Shown here: positions 1-8,054 of the stretch, in pieces
How positions within the stretch are numbered: the stretch's first letter is position 1
Layout of the letters: every line of letters starts with the position of its first letter
Source of the DNA: Paenibacillus taichungensis
GTDB lineage: Bacteria; Bacillota; Bacilli; Paenibacillales; Paenibacillaceae
Assembly (NCBI RefSeq): GCF_003287275.1
Contig: NZ_QEVW01000022.1
Coordinates: forward strand, 1-64,000
Length of the DNA: 64,000 bases
Direction: 5' to 3'
Program-made: the position numbers and the translations under genes
The notes under the pieces: generated by a model
The model's input: the letters and a program-made list of their open reading frames with translations, nothing else
Told to the model about the DNA's origin: nothing
The model's database searches: none

Positions 1-20
1 GGATCAAACTCTCCAATAAA
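1..20 (-). rRNA. rrs: 16S ribosomal RNA, 5' end only (partial)
   Basis: The reverse complement of the first 20 bases reads TTTATTGGAGAGTTTGATCC, the conserved start of bacterial 16S rRNA that contains the 27F primer site. The gene runs leftwards out of the window. Upstream of it (to the right) lie a leader and two promoters in the same orientation, as expected for an rrn operon. Confidence 0.93.
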
Positions 21-198
21 GATGAATTTCAGCAGCGTGGTTAGACACTATGAAAATCATCGGTGGTATTGAAAAGAGCGATAAGCTCATTTTGAAACTG
101 ACGATTCATTATGAATCAAAAGTTACTATCCATTTGTTCAGTTTTCAAGGAACTTGTTGTCGGTTTGTGTTAATGCTTGTCAACCGGACAGGAATCTT
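21..198 (-). other. rrn operon leader transcript
   Basis: This is the transcribed stretch between the proximal rrn promoter and the 16S 5' end. It contains CCTTGAAAACTGAAC (minus strand, about 135-149), a short sequence often seen in Firmicute rRNA leaders and spacers near processing or antitermination signals. No open frame of note lies here. Its role in rRNA processing is inferred from position only. Confidence 0.6.
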
Positions 199-228
199 AT
201 CTTATCATGTTGACTAACTAACTGTCAA
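199..228 (-). promoter_or_regulatory. Proximal rrn promoter (P2-like)
   Basis: On the minus strand a perfect -35 box TTGACA (223-228) is followed after 18 bases by TAAGAT (199-204). It points at the 16S gene. Tandem SigA promoters are usual for rrn operons, and the second lies just upstream. Confidence 0.7.
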
Positions 229-289
229 CTCTTTTTTTCGCCAGCGTTCAAAGCGTTTCGACAATCATTCGTTTGAGGCGACAAGAAAT

Positions 290-318
290 AATATATCATG
301 ATCTAATTCATTTAGCAA
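290..318 (-). promoter_or_regulatory. Distal rrn promoter (P1-like)
   Basis: On the minus strand TTGCTA (313-318) and TATATT (290-295) are separated by 17 bases. It lies about 90 bp upstream of the proximal promoter and in the same direction. The surrounding DNA is AT-rich, as around strong rRNA promoters. Confidence 0.6.
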
Positions 319-442
319 GCACTTTTTAATAAACTTTATATAACTGCATTATAATCCACAACTCCTGCCAGCAATGGAGACGCTCAACTACATTAGATGA
401 GAGATTATATAATTCCAGAAGGTGCTGGGTCCCTCTCTCCTT

Positions 443-472
443 TTGAAACTGGTGATCCAAACGCTCTATAAT
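443..472 (+). promoter_or_regulatory. Promoter of the molybdo-oxidoreductase gene
   Basis: TTGAAA (443-448), an 18-base spacer and a perfect TATAAT (467-472) face the gene at 643. This implies a leader of about 160 bases, in which I recognise no known riboswitch. The rest of the gap from 319 to 642 shows nothing else I can name. Confidence 0.55.
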
Positions 473-642
473 AAGGTATATATATTATAGAATAAGGAAT
501 GACTAGGATACTCCTGTTCGTGCAGTCCATGGCACAATTTCTAATAATAATACCACTACTTCATTCAGGACGCGTTCCCTAAACACAATCAGCTTCATGT
601 AGATCAAAGAAATACGGACGAATAACTATACGGGGTGAACCT

Positions 643-1995
643 ATGAAGCAATGGTCAAAGAACATTCGAAAGGGTTATGGTAAAAAGCTCGTATCCATTC
701 ATGCGTGGAATGCCTGGATTGTTGTCATCCTCGCAATATCAGGCCTAATGCTGGTCGGTGGTTTCTGGCGAGAGTTACTCGGGATTGGACGCGTGTGGTT
801 AAAGTGGTTGCATATTGTCGTCGGGCTAGCTATGCTGGCCCCCGTGGTGTATTACTTACTATTGGCGGGAAAACACTGGAAGCAACTTCGTAATAGACCC
901 TGGCAGAGAGCAAATACAATCGTTGTGCTTGCACTGCTGGTAGGGTGGCTTTTATCAGGTATAGTGCTATGGCAGTTCAAGCTCGCTGGACCGAGATGGT
1001 CGAACGCCGCCCTTTTGGTTCATGATCTGCTCACGTGGATTGGCCTGCCTTATATCATCTACCACTCCATCACACGAACGAAATGGTTAAAAGATCCTGC
1101 ACGCCGCGCTGTAAAAGCTACGACAGTTGTAGCAGAGGGTAGACATACGGAACGTCAAACCGGGAACTTTGATGAGGATACAACACCTGCGGCGGTCGTT
1201 TCTACTGAATCTGTGCGTACCATTAAGGAAAGTCCTCTTCATCAAGAAGAGAAACCCCAACCTGTCTATACACGCCGGGCATTTATTCGGTCTGCTGTCG
1301 GAGTGGGGTTGGCCGTGACTTTGGGACCTACTTTTATATCGTGGGTTGGACGTAACCTTAGTATAGACAACAGTATAGATAGCATGCTGGAGAACGATCC
1401 CAATCACATGGTCCCTTTACCCCAAGCACTGCCTGCTTCATCACCACCGATGGGAGGCGGAGCCGAAGGTCATTTTCGTGTATATACGGTGACACCGATC
1501 CCTTCCTTTTCCAATGCAAACTGGTCATTCCAAATTGATGGGCTTGTTGAACGCGCACAGGTATGGAACTGGGAACAGTTCGTGAAGCTTGCACGTACCG
1601 TTCAGGTCAGTGATTTTCACTGCGTGACAGGATGGTCTGTATACAGGAACACTTGGGAGGGCATATCTCTTAAGCAATTACTGACCCAAGCCGGAGTAAA
1701 ACCCGAAGCACACAGCGTCAAATTCTACTCCGGCGATGGTGTATATACGGATGCCATTACGATGGATCAGGCACAGATGGAGGATATTATGGTAGCTGTC
1801 ATGCATGATGGCAAACCAATTCCAGCAGATCTGGGCGGTCCGGTACGTTTGGTCATTCCACAGATGTATGCCTATAAGTCCGTCAAGTGGCTGAATCGCA
1901 TTGAACTGATTGACAGCGAACATATCGGCTACTGGGAAGAACGAGGTTATGACAAGAACGCATGGCTTACTGGTGCTACTCAGGCGCGTTCCTGA
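643..1995 (+). CDS. Membrane cytochrome b-like / sulfite-oxidase-type molybdopterin oxidoreductase fusion
   Basis: 450 residues. The first 150 form about four membrane helices (roughly 23-42, 54-76, 91-112, 123-143) with histidines at 20, 57, 127 and 141 that could bind heme, as in cytochrome b-type or ferric-reductase-like domains. A linker with little predicted order follows. Residues 211-235 are a twin-arginine-like segment (RRAFIRS, then a hydrophobic run). The C-terminal part is a sulfite oxidase/YedY-type molybdopterin domain with the expected cysteine in FHCVTGWS (Cys327). The likely role is extracytoplasmic reduction or oxidation of a small substrate coupled to membrane electron transfer; the substrate is unknown. 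The start has a GGGGTG site 5 bases upstream. The gene is monocistronic, between an rrn operon and ligA. Confidence 0.8.
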   Translation: MKQWSKNIRKGYGKKLVSIHAWNAWIVVILAISGLMLVGGFWRELLGIGRVWLKWLHIVVGLAMLAPVVYYLLLAGKHWKQLRNRPWQRANTIVVLALLVGWLLSGIVLWQFKLAGPRWSNAALLVHDLLTWIGLPYIIYHSITRTKWLKDPARRAVKATTVVAEGRHTERQTGNFDEDTTPAAVVSTESVRTIKESPLHQEEKPQPVYTRRAFIRSAVGVGLAVTLGPTFISWVGRNLSIDNSIDSMLENDPNHMVPLPQALPASSPPMGGGAEGHFRVYTVTPIPSFSNANWSFQIDGLVERAQVWNWEQFVKLARTVQVSDFHCVTGWSVYRNTWEGISLKQLLTQAGVKPEAHSVKFYSGDGVYTDAITMDQAQMEDIMVAVMHDGKPIPADLGGPVRLVIPQMYAYKSVKWLNRIELIDSEHIGYWEERGYDKNAWLTGATQARS

Positions 1996-2044
1996 TGAGA
2001 GTGACTGCCGATATATAGTTAAGTTTAAAATAAATGCGCAAACC

Positions 2045-2084
2045 AAAGACCCCCGTTCCACTTATTCGTGGTACAGGGGTCTTT
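2045..2084. terminator. Bidirectional hairpin between the oxidoreductase gene and ligA
   Basis: AAAGACCCC (from 2045) pairs with GGGGTCTTT, and an inner CCAC pairs with GTGG. It sits between two converging genes (stops at 1995 and 2148). The U-tracts are short on both sides, so efficiency is uncertain. Confidence 0.6.
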
Positions 2085-2147
2085 AAGTTATCAATTACTT
2101 ACTTGAGTTAAGCTGCGATTTAACCAAAGTCTACTCACATTCACAAT

Positions 2148-4166
2148 CTATCCCTGTTGATTCAAAAGACGGACCAGTTCGTCCTCATCCTCAATGGTAG
2201 GAATGCCGAGATCATGAGCTTTGGTCAGTTTGGAACCTGCTTTCTCTCCGGCAATAACGAGGTCTGTCTTTTTGGAGACACTGCCCGTTACTTTCGCTCC
2301 AAGGGCTTCCAGTCGTTGTGTTGCCTCTTCACGCGTGAGTTGATGCAGCGTTCCAGTAAGCACGACTGTTTTGCCACTGAAGAAGGAATCTTCCACAATC
2401 GCTGCTGGTGCCTCAGGCGCCTGGGCTTTCACGCCCAGATTCAGCATTTTCTCGATAGCTGCCTGTGTAAACGGGTCTGCAAAGAAAGTCACAATGCTCT
2501 CAGCTACAATGCCGCCTACGTCAGAAAGTTCAACAAGCTCCTCTGCCGTTGCATTCATAATGGCATGCAGGTCGCGGTAATGGTCAGCCAGCATACGTGT
2601 AGTCGATTTACCTGTATTCGGAATACCCAGTGAATATAGGAACGAAGCGAGGTCACGATCCTTACTCTGCTCTAAGGCAGCAATAAGATTGTTCGCTTTC
2701 TTTTCACCAAACCGCTCCAGCTTCACCAAATCATCAAATTGCAATGTATACAGGTCAGCAGGCTCACGCACGTTCAATTCATCGTACAGCTGAATCGCTG
2801 TTTTCTCGCTGAATGTCTCGATGTCCATGGCATCACGGGAAGCAAAATGAGAAATCCGGGCTACCGTCTGCGGTTTGCACGCAAGCTTATTGTTACAGAA
2901 TAAATGCGCCCCACGCTGTTCCAGTGGGAATCCACATGCCGGACATTGCTCAGGGAACACAATTTCTTCGCCATCACTCTCTTCAGTCACTTTGCCCAGT
3001 ATCTCAGGAATGACATCATTGGAACGACGGATAAAGACACGTGTACCCAAGGCAAACTTCAGATTTTTCCGCTCAATGTCACCCACGTTATTCAAAGTGC
3101 AGTTCTGTACCGTCACCCCAGCTAGCTCAACCGGTTCTACTCGAGCAAGTGGAGTTACTTTGCCCGTACGGCCCACATTCCAGACAACAGAGTTCAGAAT
3201 AGTCGTGGTCTCTTCCGCTTCGAACTTGTATGCTACCGCCCAACGAGGGAATTTATCGGTGTAACCCAATGCCTCACGGGTGCGCATGTCTGTGATTTTG
3301 ATAACAGCTCCATCAATCAGATAGTCCAGTTGACCACGGCTCTCCTGTATTGCAGCCAATTGCTCCATCACATCGTCAAACTCACGGAAATACGTGATGG
3401 ACGGATTGACTTTGAATCGATTCTCACGGAGAAAGTCCATCATCTCCTGATGGTTGGCAAACTGAATATCATCCGAGTAACCTACATTATAGAAATAGGC
3501 GTTCAACCGCCGCTCAGCAGTAGTTTTTGGATTCAGGTTGCGCAGTGCTCCCGCTGCGGCATTCCGGGCATTTTTGAGCGGCTCCGCTGCTGTTTCATTA
3601 TAGCGATTCAATACAGACAAATTCATGATGCCCTCACCCTGAACTTCAATCGTGCCGCCTGTATAAGGGATTTTGAGAGGAACCGACTTAATCGTTCTAA
3701 CCTGCGCCAAAATGCCTTCGCCTACGGTTCCGTTTCCACGCGTAGAGGCTTGAACCAACTCACCGTTTGTGTACGTTAGATTCAGGGTCAGACCGTCAAA
3801 CTTCAGTTCAATTACATAGCCAGGTTCGGGCAACGGATTGTCTGGATTCTTGGTGTTGAAGTCATTTACCAGCTTAAGCACACGAGTATTCCAGTTTCGC
3901 AGCTGCTCTATATTCTGGGCTTTGTCCAAGCTCCACAATGAGGATAAATGGCGATGCGGTGTAAACCCTTTGAGCAGTTCACCACCCACACGCTGTGTCG
4001 GAGAATCAGGCAAAACCATGCCACTCTCCTGTTCCAGCGTAACCAGTTCATCGTACAGAAGATCATACTCCTTATCACTGATCTGCGGCTGATCCATCGT
4101 GTAGTACTGATAATTATGCTGGTTCAGCTCGGTAACGAGTTGCTCCATCCGGTGCATCGGGTCCAT
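2148..4166 (-). CDS. ligA: NAD-dependent DNA ligase LigA
   Basis: 672 residues, the usual LigA length. It seals 5'-phosphate/3'-OH nicks using NAD. The order is: Ia domain, adenylation domain with the nucleotidyl lysine in ELKFDGL (Lys122), OB fold, four-cysteine zinc finger (CPAC and a later FC...AC pair), helix-hairpin-helix region, and a C-terminal BRCT domain (about 595-672). Motif III reads RGNGTVGE where RGDG is usual, and the N-terminal SLWSLDKA segment also departs from the common form, so this is a somewhat divergent LigA. GGAGGG lies 10 bases before the ATG. It is the last gene of the pcrB-pcrA-ligA operon, separated from pcrA by a palindromic repeat. Confidence 0.93.
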   Translation of the reverse strand: MDPMHRMEQLVTELNQHNYQYYTMDQPQISDKEYDLLYDELVTLEQESGMVLPDSPTQRVGGELLKGFTPHRHLSSLWSLDKAQNIEQLRNWNTRVLKLVNDFNTKNPDNPLPEPGYVIELKFDGLTLNLTYTNGELVQASTRGNGTVGEGILAQVRTIKSVPLKIPYTGGTIEVQGEGIMNLSVLNRYNETAAEPLKNARNAAAGALRNLNPKTTAERRLNAYFYNVGYSDDIQFANHQEMMDFLRENRFKVNPSITYFREFDDVMEQLAAIQESRGQLDYLIDGAVIKITDMRTREALGYTDKFPRWAVAYKFEAEETTTILNSVVWNVGRTGKVTPLARVEPVELAGVTVQNCTLNNVGDIERKNLKFALGTRVFIRRSNDVIPEILGKVTEESDGEEIVFPEQCPACGFPLEQRGAHLFCNNKLACKPQTVARISHFASRDAMDIETFSEKTAIQLYDELNVREPADLYTLQFDDLVKLERFGEKKANNLIAALEQSKDRDLASFLYSLGIPNTGKSTTRMLADHYRDLHAIMNATAEELVELSDVGGIVAESIVTFFADPFTQAAIEKMLNLGVKAQAPEAPAAIVEDSFFSGKTVVLTGTLHQLTREEATQRLEALGAKVTGSVSKKTDLVIAGEKAGSKLTKAHDLGIPTIEDEDELVRLLNQQG

Positions 4167-4224
4167 ACAGGGCCATCCCTCCGTTATTATAATTTGGATC
4201 TATGTAGCACGAACACTCAAAAAC

Positions 4225-4396
4225 TGCACTTGAACTAAGATGGCAGAACAACTTTCCGATCGCTGTTATCCCCAAATTTCTTTAATTCGGGGATATCCAG
4301 GGATAAAGGCGAGTCGATCCTTACGAAGAAGGTTTCCTTAGGAAAGCTTTCATCTCCGCTTCTTCAGGCTATTTCTGCCCTCTTAGTTATTGTGCA
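4225..4396. repeat. Long palindromic intergenic repeat, copy A
   Basis: About 172 bp between pcrA and ligA. The core has GATCGCTGTTATCCCC opposite GGGATAAAGGCGA. The outer ends pair over TGCAC..AACTAAGA..GGCAG and CTGCC..TCTTAGTT..GTGCA. The same core occurs at 6830-6976 and 36423-36603 in the same orientation on the plus strand. As RNA or cruciform DNA it would fold into one long interrupted hairpin. It has no coding capacity. Confidence 0.75.
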
Positions 4397-4417
4397 TTAT
4401 TGAAGTTCGTTCTTAAT

Positions 4418-6781
4418 CTATTCCACTTTGGTAATAGGAGCAAATCCTGCAAGCAGACGTTTTAGTCCAACCGGAGCCGGGAATGCGATCTGAAGCTCTG
4501 TGTCATTACCTGTGCCTTTCACCCCAACAATGGTACCTGTTCCCCATTTGCCGTGTTGTACTTTATCTCCGGCTTTGAAACCATCAGAACCAGCTCCGGC
4601 AGCGACCGGTTTAGATGCTGACGACGGGGCAGGCGAGCTGGATGTGCTGGACGACGTACTCATGGTAACCCGTGAGGAAGTAACGGACGAAGCAGAAGAG
4701 CCGCTTTGGCTCTGACGATCAAACAGTTTGCTTGCTCCGCCACCAAAATTGCTCCCACCACTGGCACCAAGTCCACGGCCAACATAGGATCCACCTGCGC
4801 TGCTACCACGACGGTAGCGGTCACGAGCGATTGAAGTATCCTCTTTTAACTCATCCGGAATTTCATCCAGGAAACGTGAAGGCGGGTTCGCCGTTGTGCG
4901 TCCGAACAAGGTCCGCATTTGCGCGCAAGACAGGAAGAGTTGTTCTTCCGCGCGCGTAATGCCCACATAAGCCAGTCTGCGTTCTTCCTCCAGCTCCTCG
5001 TTATCCATAAAGGCACGGCTGTGCGGGAAAACTCCTTCCTCCATACCAACGATAAAGACGACAGGGAATTCCAGACCTTTGGCACTGTGCATCGTCATCA
5101 GGGTAACTGCGTCACTCTGATCCTCTTCATCGTCGTTCATGCTGTCGATATCCGCAATAAGTGCGAGGTCGGTGAGGAAGGAAACGAGCGTTTTGTCTTC
5201 ATTATTTTTCTCAAATTCCATGGTAACGGACAGGAACTCATCAATGTTTTCGAGCCGCGCACGGGATTCGAGTGTATTTTCATTTTGCATCTCCAGTCGA
5301 TACTGGCTCATCTCAAGAATCTTCTCGGTCAGTTCAGTTACAGACAGATATTCCACCATCTGATGCAGCGCGGCAATCATGTCATAGAATTCCACCAGCG
5401 CATTCCGCGTTCGACCGGCAAAACCAAGATCGTCCACGACCTGAAGCACACGGAATATCGAAATCCCCCGTTCTCCTGCCGCAGCTGCCAGCTTCGCTAC
5501 CGTTGTATCACCAATGCTGCGTTTTGGTACATTAATAATCCGGGTAAGACTGATGTCATCGTCAGGGTTCGAAAGCAGGCGCAGATACGCCAGAATGTCC
5601 TTGATCTCTTTACGATCATAGAACTTGATGCCGCCAACGATCTGATACGGAATATCAGACTTGATCAAAATTTCCTCTATAACCCGGGACTGGGCATTGG
5701 TACGGTACAAAATGGCATGATTCTGATAGGATTTGCCGTTCTTCACATTTTTACTAATCTCGGAGGTTACAAAGTATCCCTCATCATGCTCGGAGTCCGC
5801 ACGATACACCTTGATCTTCGAACCACCCTCTTTGTCCGTCCACAGTTTCTTCGGTTTGCGCCCTGTATTCAGGCCGATTACCTCATTCGCTGCATTCAGG
5901 ATATTCGAAGTGGAACGATAGTTTTGCTCCAGCAAAATCGTGTTGGCTTCAGGATAGTCTTTCTCAAAGTTCAGGATGTTGCTGATATCCGCTCCACGCC
6001 AGCGATAGATGGATTGGTCACTATCCCCTACGACGCAAATGCGGTGGTGACTGTCCGCGAGCATGCGGCAAAGCATGTACTGTGCACGGTTGGTATCCTG
6101 ATACTCATCCACGTGAATGTACTGGAATTTCTTTTGGTAAAAGTCGAGAACTTCAGGCACTTCTTTGAAGAGTTGAATAGTCGCCATAATGAGATCGTCG
6201 AAGTCTAGCGAATTGTTGGCTCTGAGCCGTTTCTGGTACATCTTATACACTTTCGCCACAATGCCTTCGAAATAATCAGCAGCCTGCTTCTCATATTGCT
6301 CCGGACTGATCAATTCATTCTTCGCGGTGCTCATCATCGATTGAACGGCTTTGGGTTCAAATTTCTTGGTGTCGATGTTCTGGTCTTTCATACAACTACG
6401 AATGACAGATAATTGGTCAGATGAGTCCAAAATGCTGAAATTGGAGGTGAATCCAATGCGTTCAATGTCACGGCGCAGAATACGCACGCACATGGAGTGA
6501 AACGTTGATACCCAAATGTCACGCCCCTGAGAGCCGCCAACCAGTTGGGATACCCGGTCTTGCATCTCGCGTGCTGCTTTGTTCGTAAACGTAATAGCCA
6601 AAATGCCCCACGGGGGTGCTTTTCGTGTTGCAATAAGATAGGCAATCCGGTGTGTGAGCACCCGGGTTTTACCACTGCCCGCTCCGGCCATTATCAATAA
6701 TGGTCCATCCGTCGCCTCGACGGCTTGCCGTTGGGGGGTGTTAAGCCGTGCAACGGCATCATGTATATTTACAGGTTGCAT
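4418..6781 (-). CDS. pcrA: ATP-dependent DNA helicase PcrA (UvrD family)
   Basis: 787 residues. An SF1A 3'-5' helicase needed for repair, rolling-circle plasmid replication and clearing of RecA filaments. Visible motifs are the Walker A AGAGSGKT (32-39), the Walker B/motif II region DEYQDTN, SDQSIYRWRGAD, the TMHSAKGLEFP motif V region and VGITRAEE (motif VI). After a Ser/Gly-rich linker the conserved PcrA C-terminal Tudor-like segment follows (FKAGDKVQHGKWGTG to the end), which in Bacillus binds RNA polymerase. Three overlapping ATGs (ATGCATGCATG) follow AAAGGAG. Only the last, 9 bases from the site, is in frame, which fixes the start. Confidence 0.96.
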   Translation of the reverse strand: MQPVNIHDAVARLNTPQRQAVEATDGPLLIMAGAGSGKTRVLTHRIAYLIATRKAPPWGILAITFTNKAAREMQDRVSQLVGGSQGRDIWVSTFHSMCVRILRRDIERIGFTSNFSILDSSDQLSVIRSCMKDQNIDTKKFEPKAVQSMMSTAKNELISPEQYEKQAADYFEGIVAKVYKMYQKRLRANNSLDFDDLIMATIQLFKEVPEVLDFYQKKFQYIHVDEYQDTNRAQYMLCRMLADSHHRICVVGDSDQSIYRWRGADISNILNFEKDYPEANTILLEQNYRSTSNILNAANEVIGLNTGRKPKKLWTDKEGGSKIKVYRADSEHDEGYFVTSEISKNVKNGKSYQNHAILYRTNAQSRVIEEILIKSDIPYQIVGGIKFYDRKEIKDILAYLRLLSNPDDDISLTRIINVPKRSIGDTTVAKLAAAAGERGISIFRVLQVVDDLGFAGRTRNALVEFYDMIAALHQMVEYLSVTELTEKILEMSQYRLEMQNENTLESRARLENIDEFLSVTMEFEKNNEDKTLVSFLTDLALIADIDSMNDDEEDQSDAVTLMTMHSAKGLEFPVVFIVGMEEGVFPHSRAFMDNEELEEERRLAYVGITRAEEQLFLSCAQMRTLFGRTTANPPSRFLDEIPDELKEDTSIARDRYRRGSSAGGSYVGRGLGASGGSNFGGGASKLFDRQSQSGSSASSVTSSRVTMSTSSSTSSSPAPSSASKPVAAGAGSDGFKAGDKVQHGKWGTGTIVGVKGTGNDTELQIAFPAPVGLKRLLAGFAPITKVE

Positions 6782-6829
6782 GCATGCATGCTCCTTTCAT
6801 TGGTTGAAATATAAAGTCTAATTCAGAGG

Positions 6830-6976
6830 TTACACTAGGACTCCGATTGCAGAACCGTCCTTCGATCGCTGTTATCCCCAGATTTTTTTGATTCCCTTCT
6901 CCAAAGGGAAAATCCGGTGATAAAGGCGAACACTTCGTTTCTCCAGATCGATTCCGCCTTCTCCGTTTTAGTGTAA
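6830..6976. repeat. Long palindromic intergenic repeat, copy B
   Basis: About 147 bp between pcrB and pcrA. The ends are TTACACTA and TAGTGTAA. Inside are GATCGCTGTTATCCCCAGAT and a matching ATCCGGTGATAAAGGCG, with ATTCCCTT paired to AAGGGAA near the apex. It is the same family as 4225-4396 and 36423-36603. It lies inside an apparent operon, so it is probably transcribed. Confidence 0.75.
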
Positions 6977-7077
6977 AAGATAATTAATCCTTATAAAAGC
7001 TGTTCTATAATAGCAAAGCCAAAGTTCTATTTTAACAGATCAAGAGGGGAAATTGGGGGAATGGTAAACTAAACCGA

Positions 7078-7773
7078 TTAAACGGATTGTTTCACAGCCC
7101 GGACCGTCTCCAGCGCCTTGTGCAAATCACTGTACACAATGTTGCCAACCACTACGGTGTCTGCGACCTGTGCAGCTTGTCCAGCTTTCTCCGGACTATC
7201 AATCCCGCCGCCGTAGATAAGATGCGCCTTGGTGAGTTGTCTGTGTGTCTCTCCAACCAGCTCCATATCTCCAAACGTTCCGCTATACTCCAAGTATACG
7301 ATAGGCAGGTTCAGCAGACGTTCCGCAGCCTGGGCGTAAGCAACCGTAGCATCCGTCGTCAATTCCGTATCCGCTCCGGTCATTCGGGCAACAGTGGAGT
7401 CGGCATTAAGGACAATATAGCCTTCTGCAATAAGCAGATCCCATGGAATCAGATAACCGTAACGCTCGATGGCTTGCTGGTGCTGTCCAATCATCCATTT
7501 GCTATCCGTTGCATTCAGCACCATCGGAATCAGATATCCGTCAAAACCAGGCACAACTGCCTCCAGATCGGATACTTCAAGCACACAGGGCAGCTCGTAG
7601 CGACGTACTCTGGACATCAGGTCCACCGTGTTGTCATAGGTAATTCCCGAAGACCCACCAACAATAATGGCATCAGTTCCCGACATGCAGATCAGGTCAA
7701 GTGTTTCATCCGTTATTTCCCGGTCCGGGTCTAGCTTAAATACATGTCTCCACTGCTTAATCATGTCTATCAA
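7078..7773 (-). CDS. pcrB: Heptaprenylglyceryl phosphate synthase PcrB
   Basis: 231 residues. A TIM-barrel prenyltransferase that joins heptaprenyl diphosphate to glycerol-1-phosphate, giving an archaea-type ether lipid precursor in Bacilli. Typical stretches are VGGSSGIT near the N-terminus, the phosphate-binding YGGGIDS near residue 188, and VVGNIVY. The likely start is TTG, with GGAGG 8 bases upstream; the next ATG (fourth codon) is too far from the site. It is first in the operon with pcrA and ligA, the arrangement known in Bacillus. Confidence 0.92.
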   Translation of the reverse strand: MIDMIKQWRHVFKLDPDREITDETLDLICMSGTDAIIVGGSSGITYDNTVDLMSRVRRYELPCVLEVSDLEAVVPGFDGYLIPMVLNATDSKWMIGQHQQAIERYGYLIPWDLLIAEGYIVLNADSTVARMTGADTELTTDATVAYAQAAERLLNLPIVYLEYSGTFGDMELVGETHRQLTKAHLIYGGGIDSPEKAGQAAQVADTVVVGNIVYSDLHKALETVRAVKQSV

Positions 7774-7822
7774 CGAACATTCCTCCAGAGGTTCTTCTGC
7801 ATCCTAAAAAGCTTGTAAACTA

Positions 7823-7851
7823 AGTCTAAGTCAGCAGGGAGTGAGTGTCAA
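7823..7851 (-). promoter_or_regulatory. Promoter of the pcrB-pcrA-ligA operon
   Basis: Minus-strand TTGACA (7846-7851), 17 bases, then TAGACT (7823-7828), about 50 bp upstream of the pcrB start. A good SigA-type match. No other strong promoter was seen before pcrA or ligA. Confidence 0.7.
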
Positions 7852-7871
7852 TGTTCGTATAAAAAGGGGAA

Positions 7872-7915
7872 CAAAAAATCACAGACTTTTCCCTGGAATT
7901 GCAGGAGAAGCCTGT
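7872..7915 (-). terminator. Terminator after the glycerophosphodiesterase-family gene
   Basis: On the minus strand ACAGGCTT.TCCTG pairs with CAGGGA.AAGTCTGT across a short loop and is followed by GATTTTTTG. It lies about 140 bp past the stop of the gene at 8055, just before the pcrB promoter. Confidence 0.6.
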
Positions 7916-8054
7916 AATTTTAAAAGATAGGGATGTGATGCTACAGAATTTAAGTCAGCACCTGGTGCCAGTTCAAACATCAATATCTTGAGTAGGGTTG
8001 GATCCAAAGTCTCAAGTAGAGACACTCTATCCCCTTTGAATCATAATTTAATAC

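Noticed and set aside
473..642. T-box or known riboswitch leader
   Set aside because: No T-box consensus, specifier hairpin or other known aptamer core could be found.
4919..6208. 429-codon open frame on the plus strand
   Set aside because: It lies entirely antisense to pcrA, whose motifs and start are clear; the translated sequence shows no recognisable domain.
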